From Acidimicrobiaceae bacterium (GTDB lineage Bacteria > Actinomycetota > Acidimicrobiia > Acidimicrobiales > RAAP-2), in contig PLXU01000042.1 in the NCBI GenBank assembly GCA_003151555.1, forward strand, positions 5,628-21,027: a stretch of DNA of 15,400 nt, in the 5' to 3' direction. The notes under the pieces are model-generated. The model made no database searches and had not been told where the DNA came from. It saw nothing but the letters and a program-made list of their open reading frames with translations. Positions 7,386 through 13,787 of this stretch are shown here, piece by piece. The position numbers and the translations under genes were made by a program. Numbering within the stretch: the stretch's first letter is position 1; every line of letters begins with the position of its first letter.

Positions 7386-7700
7386 ATGGTTATCTTCCAC
7401 TGGTTTCTCACCTTCACCGGAACCAACGATGAGTCCGGCACCTGGTATGGATTCTGGTCGGGATTTGGCGGCTCAATTCCGGATTTTCTACTTTTGGGGA
7501 CCATCGCCGCTGTCTACAAACGCAATAAATGCCAGAGCTGTCGACGCCTAGTGCTCAAGGGTGGTCTTGGAAAAGTTCAGGGTACGCATTATGAGACGTG
7601 CCGCCGACACACCACCACGGCGGATCATGATTCCCTGAAGGAAAAGCACAAGAAATTGCACCCAGAAATGCACGAGCACCTGAACAAGGGAGTCCAGTGA
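7386..7700 (+). CDS. Phage-like small membrane protein with CxxC and CxxH motifs
   Basis: A 104-residue protein. The N-terminus (FHWFLTFTGTNDESGTWYGF) leads into one membrane segment at about 30-45, then a cytoplasmic tail with CQSC (49-52) and CRRH (72-75), a possible metal-binding pair, and a His/Lys-rich C-terminus. The arrangement WYGFWSGFGGSIPDFLLLG then a CRRH segment resembles small membrane proteins encoded near lysis genes of actinobacteriophages, as I recall them; this is recognition by pattern, not a search. A strong GGAAGGGG site precedes ATG at 7386. The next gene overlaps by four bases (GTGA), so the two are translationally coupled. It could be a prophage remnant or a domesticated pair. 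Confidence 0.75.
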   Translation: MVIFHWFLTFTGTNDESGTWYGFWSGFGGSIPDFLLLGTIAAVYKRNKCQSCRRLVLKGGLGKVQGTHYETCRRHTTTADHDSLKEKHKKLHPEMHEHLNKGVQ

Positions 7701-7960
7701 TCGCCTCGACGTTCTGGGACCGCTGGGTATGGCCCGCGGGCGGCTCAGGTGGCATACCGGGTGACGTAGTAGCGACGTTGATTTGGGTAATTCTCGCGGC
7801 GGTCGCGACCACCATCCTCTACCCTCCCCTTCGTCGAGCTCTCGAAGCATTCGTCAAGCGACACATCGCGGCGGGCACCGCCGAACTGCACGCCAAACTC
7901 GATCACATCATCGAGCATCACCCCGACATCCCGCCCTATCACCCAAAGGATAAGGATTAA
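7697..7960 (+). CDS. Phage-like small membrane protein, partner of the preceding gene
   Basis: An 87-residue protein starting with GTG that overlaps the upstream TGA (GTGA), with GGGAG about 8 bases ahead. One membrane helix spans about 22-42 (PGDVVATLIWVILAAVATTI), followed by a basic amphipathic stretch (RRALEAFVKRH) and a His-rich tail. One membrane helix plus a charged tail is compatible with a holin-like or accessory lysis protein. Paired small membrane proteins of this kind occur in actinobacteriophage genomes. No endolysin, integrase or structural phage gene is visible nearby, so a functional lysis cassette is not claimed. Confidence 0.7.
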   Translation: MIASTFWDRWVWPAGGSGGIPGDVVATLIWVILAAVATTILYPPLRRALEAFVKRHIAAGTAELHAKLDHIIEHHPDIPPYHPKDKD

Positions 7961-7985
7961 CTGCTCTCGGTAGCGCTCAAGAGCG

Positions 7986-8318
7986 TTATTCGTAGAGCCT
8001 TGTGGTGTTGAAGAATATATTGAGGTCCCGCGGGTCCTGGCGGGCCTGCGAACGCTGCGTGGGCGAGTCGTTCGTTTCGGGCAGCGTCGCCAATTGGCGC
8101 AACTCCTCAAGTCTCGATTGGAAAGAAGAAGTGTCATTCACTCCCGCGCCAATCGCGCGGGCGAGTTCGACCGCGGCAGTGTGAAAGTACGCTGACTGCA
8201 CGTACGAAGGTACGGACGATTCGGCCACCCATTCGATTCTGGCGCAGGCTAATTCGATTCGGGCCAGTGGGTTCATCGTGCTTGGCATTGTCCGGTTCGC
8301 CGACGTTGTGCTCGACAT
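7986..8318 (-). CDS. Hypothetical protein, 110 residues
   Basis: A soluble, helix-rich small protein I do not recognise. The core RIELACARIEWVAESSVPSY and HTAAVELARAIGAGVND reads as genuine alpha-helical protein, and the frame shows normal codon usage. The start is ambiguous: ATG at 8318, or in-frame ATGs 10 or 14 codons further in, which would give about 100 or 96 residues. The gene is convergent with the phage-like pair, ending 25 bases from it. A 17-residue hydrophobic ORF ends 3 bases upstream of the ATG at 8318. Confidence 0.55.
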   Translation of the reverse strand: MSSTTSANRTMPSTMNPLARIELACARIEWVAESSVPSYVQSAYFHTAAVELARAIGAGVNDTSSFQSRLEELRQLATLPETNDSPTQRSQARQDPRDLNIFFNTTRLYE

Positions 8319-8321
8319 GAC

Positions 8322-8375
8322 TCAACCACCGGTGCCGATCAACAAAGTTCCTAGACCGGCCAGACCAAGGAACAT
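8322..8375 (-). other. Possible 17-residue hydrophobic leader peptide
   Basis: ATG at 8375 opens MFLGLAGLGTLLIGTGG and stops at TGA 8324-8322, three bases before the ATG of the hypothetical gene at 8318. An AGGAA stretch lies about 11 bases upstream, further than ideal. It could be a coupled leader peptide or chance. Confidence 0.15.
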
Positions 8376-8449
8376 GGCAACGCGTGATTCCTAAAGGGAC
8401 CACCCATCGATTCACGGAAGGCGGCACGTCTGCGGTGCGCGTAAAGGAG

Positions 8450-8480
8450 AAAAACCGTGGGGCGCAACGCGCCGTTTTTG
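8450..8480. terminator. Intrinsic-terminator-like hairpin
   Basis: GGCGC (8461-8465), loop AAC and GCGCC (8469-8473) form a stem directly followed by GTTTTTG. On the left, AAAAAC (8450-8455) mirrors the T-run, so the structure could act on both strands. It lies between the 5' ends of divergent genes, where no transcript is expected to end, so it may instead act in a leader. Confidence 0.5.
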
Positions 8481-8514
8481 TGAATTAGCAGCCCTTCTGG
8501 ATTCTCACAAAAAC
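8474..8514. repeat. Perfect 10-bp inverted repeat overlapping the terminator T-run
   Basis: GTTTTTGTGA (8474-8483) and TCACAAAAAC (8505-8514) are perfect reverse complements separated by 21 bases. The left arm includes the T-run of the preceding hairpin, so the two structures would compete in RNA. The surrounding 8440-8660 stretch is clearly more AT-rich than the rest of the window. Confidence 0.6.
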
Positions 8515-8573
8515 ACATTTACGTGCGTCCATGATTCGTTTTATCTTGCGCCTACCTTCAGTATTTACTTGGC

Positions 8574-8599
8574 TTGACCAGGTTTTTGTAAAACATAAT
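8574..8599 (+). promoter_or_regulatory. Possible promoter of the small membrane protein gene
   Basis: TTGACC (8574-8579) resembles a -35 box and CATAAT (8594-8599) a -10 box, but the 14-base spacer is short. It lies about 60 bases before the ATG at 8661. This is weak support. Confidence 0.25.
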
Positions 8600-8660
8600 C
8601 TTGAAGGAATTTTGGCCATATGAGTCAGTTTTAATTACCGACGGGATGTAAGTTTTAGTT

Positions 8661-8978
8661 ATGACTAGAAGAATTGCTATTTTCCTTTGCCTAGCGTCGA
8701 TCTCCGTTGGAACGTGGTTGCTCGTCAAAGAGCACAGTCTGGTCTCGGTTTGTAGGTCAACCACCGGTACCACGGGAGTGGGCTTGAACGCCCGCTGCCT
8801 GAGTGCGGTCTCTTCCTACTTCATTGGCTTCGCGCTCGTCACCGCCGGTGTGCTCTTCCTCGTGACGGCCGTGTTCGTGATGTCGAGGCGCCGAGATTCA
8901 ATGGTCTGGCGCAAACAAAACGCCGCAGTTACCAAGTTGCGCCACCAAGAAGAGAAGAAGTTGCGCGACGCCGCCTAG
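8661..8978 (+). CDS. Small two-helix membrane protein, hypothetical
   Basis: A 105-residue protein with membrane helices at about 6-23 and 51-75. The loop between them holds two cysteines (Cys31, Cys46) that would face the outside and could form a disulfide. The C-terminal 30 residues are charged and helical (SRRRDSMVWRKQN, then RHQEEKKLRDAA) and would be cytoplasmic. I do not recognise a family. The ATG at 8661 has no strong ribosome site. The gene follows an AT-rich leader and is convergent with the monooxygenase. Confidence 0.65.
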   Translation: MTRRIAIFLCLASISVGTWLLVKEHSLVSVCRSTTGTTGVGLNARCLSAVSSYFIGFALVTAGVLFLVTAVFVMSRRRDSMVWRKQNAAVTKLRHQEEKKLRDAA

Positions 8979-9029
8979 GGCAAGGGGCACGAAGGGCATC
9001 GCTTGGCGACATCCGATGATGTAACCATC

Positions 9030-10542
9030 CTACGTTGGTCGATTGAAGTGCAACGTGCCATCACCCAGGTCGGCCAATGGCAGGCTCTCCTTCTCTTGCG
9101 AATAGGTCATGCCATTTTGCCAAGGGTCGTGATCGCCCTGCCTGGGCAACAGCGGCAAGCTTCGCTGCAGGTAGCCGGGGTTGAAGTCCATCGGGTCGAC
9201 CCACGGACGCAGCGCCATATCGACGTCCTGTTCGCGTAGCGTCGGCGTGACTGCCGTGGCCCCAAGGGTCTGCATGTGGTTAAGTAGCCGGCACAGGAAG
9301 TCGCTGATGAGGTCGACGCGAAGGGTCCAGCTCGCTCGAAAGTATCCAAAGACCTGCAGCAGGTTGGGCACACCGCTAAACATCATGCCCCGGTAGGTAA
9401 TGGTCTGCGCGAAGTCGAGCGCCACACCATCGACGCTGAAGGCGATGTCGCCCAGCACACTGAGGTCAAAGCCGGTGGCCGTGATGATGATGTCCGCGTC
9501 GAGAATCTCTCCCGAGGTGAGCTTGATCCCTCGCTCGACAAAGGAGTCGATTTCCGCGGTCACGACCGAGACCTTTCCGCTCTTGATTGCCTCGAAGAGA
9601 TCGCCATCGGGGACCATCGCGATCCGCTGTTGCCAGGGCAAGTACCTCGGGTTGAAGTGAGTGTCAATGTCGTAATCGTCGCCCAAGATCTCGCGGATTG
9701 GCTTGAGTAACTCCTCGCGCGCGAGCTCGGGATAATCGAGCGCCAATTGAGTGATCTCACCAAAGTCGAGCAAGATCTTTTGGCGCACGATTTCGTGGAC
9801 CCACGTCTCGGGAATATCGATCTCGCGCAACATGTCGGCCACCTCGTTGACGTTGGTGCGGATAAAGAAGTAGGTCGGCGACCGCTGCAGCATGGTGACG
9901 TGCGCGCAGTCGCCGGCGATCGCGGGAATGAGCGTCGCGGCGGTCGCCCCCGAGCCGATGACGACCACCCGTTGGTGAGCGTATTCGAGGTCGTCGGGCC
10001 AATCCTGAGGATGAACTATTTGGCCCCCGAAACTTTCCATGCCCAGCCAACCCGGCGTGTGACCCGCGGCGTGGCGGTAGTAGCCCTGGCACATCCACAA
10101 GAAATTTGCGGTAATGACGAGTTGGCCGCCCGTGTCTGTGCGGTTGACCCGCAACGTCCAGGTCGCGTCCACACTGGACCACGACGCCGCGGTGACCGTG
10201 TGCGAATAGCGAACGTACCGGGCGAGGTCATCGTCATCAATTACTTCGGCCATGTAGTTGAGTATCTCCTGCTTGGCGGCGATGGGCGCACCGGACCAGG
10301 GTTTAAATCGGTAGCCGTACGTATAGAGGTCACTGTCCGAACGGGCCCCCGGGGTATCGATGGGTCCACCAGGTGCCGCCGAAACTGGGCAGTGACTCGA
10401 GGACCACGAAACTCTTTTGTGGGCACTGCTCCAAAAGATGATGAGCGGCGCCGATGCCGGAAATGCCGGCGCCCACGATCAGCACGTCGACGTGCTCGAC
10501 CGACGTGTCGACACCAACGTTGCCTGCAGCGCTTTCAGCCAA
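9030..10542 (-). pseudogene. Flavin-containing monooxygenase (Baeyer-Villiger/FMO type), one-base frameshift
   Basis: Read through one frameshift, this is a full-length (about 503-residue) FAD- and NADPH-dependent monooxygenase. The N-terminal frame (TTG at 10542, AGGAGA site upstream) has the FAD motif DVLIVGAGISGIGAAHH and GGTWWTHRYPG. In the corrected frame it continues RSDSDLYTYGYRFKPW into the second frame, which carries the FMO/BVMO fingerprint FGGQIVHPQDW (about 171-181), the NADPH motif VVVIGSGATAA, and TATGFD. The break is at a run of five C on the plus strand (10346-10350); removing one restores everything. No other lesion is visible, so the mutation is recent, phase-variable, or a sequencing error. 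If expressed as written, the product stops after 70 residues. The enzyme would oxygenate ketones, sulfides or amines; the substrate is unknown. Confidence 0.85.
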
Positions 10543-10693
10543 GACCGCACTCTCCTCGCGCGAAGATTGTTCGCCAATACCGGAATTTCGTGAGCATACC
10601 CATCGCCGAGGGCGGGCGAAGGACCAACCTACGTCTTGGTGAGGGCTCGGAGACGTGGGTCAAGGCGGACGTCGGTAGCCGCGCCGTACGACA

Positions 10694-11503
10694 TTAGGCC
10701 TCCTCGCCCGCTGTTGCGCCGACCGCATCCGTGCGAGAGGCCCTCACCATGACGAAACGGCTGGTAAGGCAAAACGACTCGGGGTCTTCGTTGGCCTCTT
10801 CGAACACTCGACGAACCTCCTCACGGACCTTCGCCCAGCGCCCGAGCGGCTCCAGGATCGCTCTCGCTTCGACCCAGAGGGGGTGATGATCCAATTCGCC
10901 CTCCAAGTAATCCATCGTGGACAGAGCTCGGAATTCCAGCGAGGCCTCTTGCGTCTCGAGGAGAAACCCAAAGGGGTGGAGCAGGGTTCCCACTGATTCA
11001 ACGAGGTGCCAAGCAAATGGCGCCGGGACCACCGCATCGCCCTGTACCGACGCCACCGCCTCACGGCGAATCCGGGCTTGTTCTGCCAACGCCCCACCCG
11101 GCAACCAGGCCGAAAAAACGATCCTGCCCTCGGGGTTCAAGGTACGTGCCATTTCAACGGCGGCGGACCGCGCGTCAGGGGCGAAAATTACGCCGAAGAC
11201 GGACACGATGGCGTCGAGTGATGAGTCCGGCGTAGGAATTGAATCGGCTCGACCGAGGAAAAAATGAATGTCGCGTGAAGCACCAAGCGCGCTCGCGCGC
11301 GCCACTTCGAGCAGACGGGGCGAAGGATCAACACCAGTGACCAGGGCTCCTCGAGCGGCGACCAGCAGCGCGGCATTGCCCGTGCCGCAACCAAGATCGA
11401 CCACTCGCTCGCGCGGGCGGGGCTCGAGGTAATCCACCACCGCTTCGGCGGCGGGAAACAACTGGGCAGCCACGTACTCGTAGTGTCCCAGATCCCAGTC
11501 CAT
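10694..11503 (-). CDS. Class I SAM-dependent methyltransferase
   Basis: A 269-residue soluble protein with a Rossmann-like methyltransferase domain. Motif I is VVDLGCGTGNAALL (34-47), the acidic ribose-binding residue is in TGVDPSP (56-62), and ADSIPTP followed by LDAIVSVFGVIFAPD (96-110) fits motifs II/III of UbiE/Methyltransf_11-type enzymes. The C-terminal part (about 150-260) is variable and probably binds the substrate. ATG at 11503 begins MDWDLGHYEYVA, a typical N-terminus; an upstream start at 11584 would add a poorly conserved 27 residues. No strong ribosome site is visible. It lies 151 bases upstream of the monooxygenase on the same strand. Joint action in modifying a small molecule is conceivable but not shown. 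Confidence 0.87.
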   Translation of the reverse strand: MDWDLGHYEYVAAQLFPAAEAVVDYLEPRPRERVVDLGCGTGNAALLVAARGALVTGVDPSPRLLEVARASALGASRDIHFFLGRADSIPTPDSSLDAIVSVFGVIFAPDARSAAVEMARTLNPEGRIVFSAWLPGGALAEQARIRREAVASVQGDAVVPAPFAWHLVESVGTLLHPFGFLLETQEASLEFRALSTMDYLEGELDHHPLWVEARAILEPLGRWAKVREEVRRVFEEANEDPESFCLTSRFVMVRASRTDAVGATAGEEA

Positions 11504-11646
11504 AGGCTCAATCTTACGAAGGTGACGCCGCCGCGAGGCTTCAGAACATTCAGTTATTGTGTGCGCCGCGTCGCCCTTGCCCACTCTCCAACATCACGGG
11601 TAGTCCCATTGGCCCTCGCGACGATGCGCGGCTCAATTGGAACGTT

Positions 11647-12111
11647 TTAGAGAGTGACGCTGCGCAGCTTTCGATCGTCGCGGCCTGCCCGTTGCTGAAG
11701 ATATGCGTCAAGCGTGCTGCGATTCGCGACACGAATCGGCATCAATTGAGGAAGTTCTGCAATCGGGTACGCCCTGGTGGGGCCCTCGGGACCTTGGTCC
11801 AGCAAGGTACCCCCGATGACGCGGGCAACGTAGCCGTGAGCGCACATCGTTCCCGTCGGCGTTCCCTCTTGGATAAAGGTGGTGAATTCACGCACGATGG
11901 CCACCTCGAGCCCTGTCTTTTCACGGACAATTCGCACGGCCGCCGCCTCGGGCGACTCGCCCGCACCACAGGGATCGCTCGGCAGCGACCCCGGGGCGTC
12001 AGGGGTGCCCCCCGGCGGATGAATGAGCACGATTTCATCTCTTGATGTCTCAACTACCACCAGCGCACCGTGGTAGTCGTACGATTCGGTTGGCACGTTG
12101 ACAATGTACAA
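11647..12111 (-). CDS. Nudix-domain-like protein with degenerate Nudix box
   Basis: A 154-residue protein with the overall order of a Nudix hydrolase: strands ALVVVETSRDEIVLIHPPGG (16-35), then a helix GESPEAAAVRIVREKTGLEV (51-70), then strands and a C-terminal helix. Aligned to the Nudix box GX5EX7REUXEEXGU, the first Glu (52) and Arg60 are present, but the Gly is Asp46, and REUXEE reads Arg-Ile-Val-Arg-Glu-Lys. Two metal-binding glutamates are thus missing. This argues for weak or no hydrolase activity, or a non-enzymatic role. The start is uncertain: TTG at 12111 or GTG at 12096; neither has a clear ribosome site. Confidence 0.75.
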   Translation of the reverse strand: MYIVNVPTESYDYHGALVVVETSRDEIVLIHPPGGTPDAPGSLPSDPCGAGESPEAAAVRIVREKTGLEVAIVREFTTFIQEGTPTGTMCAHGYVARVIGGTLLDQGPEGPTRAYPIAELPQLMPIRVANRSTLDAYLQQRAGRDDRKLRSVTL

Positions 12112-12191
12112 GGCAAAACAGAGCGTCGCAGAACCTCAAACCGCGTTCGTCGGATCGCCCATGTTCTTGAGAGGAACCGTGATCAAAGCGA

Positions 12192-12626
12192 TCACGTAGG
12201 GAATGGCGGCAGCGCCCAAGAAATCTTGGTGTACTTTCCAGCGTGCAAATATCGAATTGTGATCACTTTGTACACCGGGCCGTTCGCGGTCGCCTTGATG
12301 TTTCGAACGACGAAGCTCGCGGAATAGCTGACGTTGTTGTCGGCCGCGCACGTCGGTGAGCACGTATTCACCACGTAGTTTCCGGTCCCGCGCGCGCCGT
12401 CGTTGCCCCAATTGACCCAGTGCGCGTTCGTGATCACGTAGGTGCCGCTGCCACACCCGAGGCTGTAGGTAGAGGGTCTCACCAGCCGTTGGGACAAGCA
12501 ACCGAGCATGGCTACCTGGTGCGCGTCCGTTGTTGCGTTCGCGACATCTACGCCCCCGACCAGCGATCCCGAGAAAACGAACAGTCCAACCAGTAACGCC
12601 GCCGTCTTTCTCAACGTACTGATCAC
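12192..12626 (-). CDS. Secreted protein with signal peptide and four cysteines
   Basis: A 144-residue exported protein. The signal peptide has a basic start (MISTLRKT), a hydrophobic core (about 9-27) and a probable cleavage after Ala-Asn-Ala31. The mature part holds Cys43, Cys58, Cys89 and Cys93, likely two disulfides, with the stretch YVITNAHWVNWGNDGARGTG (63-82) and NTCSPTCAAD (87-96). This resembles small secreted actinobacterial proteins of unknown function in which a W.WG motif precedes CxPxCAA. GTG at 12626 has a strong AAGGAG site about 8 bases upstream. The mature part is beta-rich with no catalytic motif. It follows the DUF998 gene on the same strand after 148 bases, enough for its own promoter. 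Confidence 0.8.
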   Translation of the reverse strand: MISTLRKTAALLVGLFVFSGSLVGGVDVANATTDAHQVAMLGCLSQRLVRPSTYSLGCGSGTYVITNAHWVNWGNDGARGTGNYVVNTCSPTCAADNNVSYSASFVVRNIKATANGPVYKVITIRYLHAGKYTKISWALPPFPT

Positions 12627-12774
12627 TCCTATTTCTCCTTCTCGCGCGTCGTCTAACGAACCGGACGATTCAAAACATCATCCCTTCAAGGATTAGCACG
12701 AAATTTGGCGCGAGTGAAACTTCGACGCTCAACTCCTACAAATTAATCATTGTTTTCGAGCCTCGGCCCGCGGC

Positions 12775-13446
12775 TCACACCCTTCGGCTTTGTTTCAACC
12801 ATGAACGATTGGTCGCCAGCAGATAGATGCCGAGCACAATCAACCAGACCGTTTGCGGATAGGCCACCCAGCGCTCGATGCCGCCTTCGCCGAAGCCGAG
12901 ATAATGACCGCTGGCGTAGAAGCAAAGCGACAGCAGTCCCACCGTGCCCGTCATGAGCGTGTAGAAGCGTAGTGCCACCGGCATGTTCAATGACAGGCCC
13001 AGCACCAGCACGCCAACGTTGCCCACCACGAACGGAAGTGCAGCCCCGATCCCGTGCAGCGCGGAGACGCTGTTCTCGGGGAAGACGCCCACCAACATCG
13101 CTCCGACCCCGCCGATCGCGATCGACATGAAGCCCACGGATCGACCTCGGCTCGATTGTTGGGAATGGTACAGCAACGCGGATCCCGCGAACATCGCCAC
13201 GCCGAGTGCGACGAAGGAGACATTCATGAGTGAATGCAGCGGCGAACAAACGTATTTTGCGTTGAACTCACCACACGCGGTGTTCCCCAAATCGCTGATC
13301 GTGTTCCGGCTCAGGCTGTAAACCGGCGACCAGCGCAGCGACACGACATACTGAACCAGGAAATATTGGAACGTGGACACGCAGACGATTGGACCCAGTT
13401 TCGGGTAACGAGCATTAAGTGACCGAAAGGGCATGAATACGCGCAT
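12775..13446 (-). CDS. DUF998 membrane protein
   Basis: A roughly 223-residue integral membrane protein with about six hydrophobic segments (about 18-36, 73-93, 105-122, 134-152, 160-178 and 198-212). The features SRNTISDLGNT (46-56), VGVFPENSVSALHG (119-132) and the closely packed helices fit the DUF998 family, which is common in actinobacteria and has no established function. The start is uncertain: ATG at 13446 is used; GTG at 13467 and ATG at 13434 are also in frame, and none has a good ribosome site. It is the first gene of the minus-strand run. Confidence 0.8.
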   Translation of the reverse strand: MRVFMPFRSLNARYPKLGPIVCVSTFQYFLVQYVVSLRWSPVYSLSRNTISDLGNTACGEFNAKYVCSPLHSLMNVSFVALGVAMFAGSALLYHSQQSSRGRSVGFMSIAIGGVGAMLVGVFPENSVSALHGIGAALPFVVGNVGVLVLGLSLNMPVALRFYTLMTGTVGLLSLCFYASGHYLGFGEGGIERWVAYPQTVWLIVLGIYLLATNRSWLKQSRRV

Positions 13447-13787
13447 CGGTCGAGCGTAACTGACCACGCTTCGATGGCAGCGCCCGACGGACTCCGCGCC
13501 CCGGCTGGTGGCGCTGGCATCGTGCAGGCACTTCGCGAGTCAAATTTAGTCTTCTGCGCTTTGATCTCGAGTCAAGATTTCGGGTTCCTCTGGGATTCAA
13601 ATCGAAGTTACGTCGGTCGGTTTCTCGCAACCTCTCCTTGAGCCTGACTGCGCGACGACAGAACAAGTGGTCAAGATTTCATCAAGATGACGGTCCGAAC
13701 AAGGGTGCGAGGACTACTATTCGACAATTTTGGTCCATACTGCCTTTTTATCCGTAAGGATGTAAAGTCAATGGAAGTGAGTACTCC
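13447..13787. other. Divergent intergenic region before the GGDEF/EAL gene
   Basis: This stretch must hold the promoters of the leftward DUF998 gene and the rightward signalling gene. No gene is supported. At the right end, ATG at 13771 opens a six-codon ORF (MEVSTP) whose TGA overlaps the ATG of the signalling gene as ATGA. Confidence 0.5.

Noticed and set aside
9747..10697. A 316-residue plus-strand open frame antisense to the monooxygenase.
   Set aside because: Low-complexity, Arg-rich translation; the opposite strand carries clear FAD and NADPH motifs.
13570..13615. GGGATTCAAATCG resembling a tRNA T-loop.
   Set aside because: There is no matching stem and no other tRNA arm in the flanking sequence.
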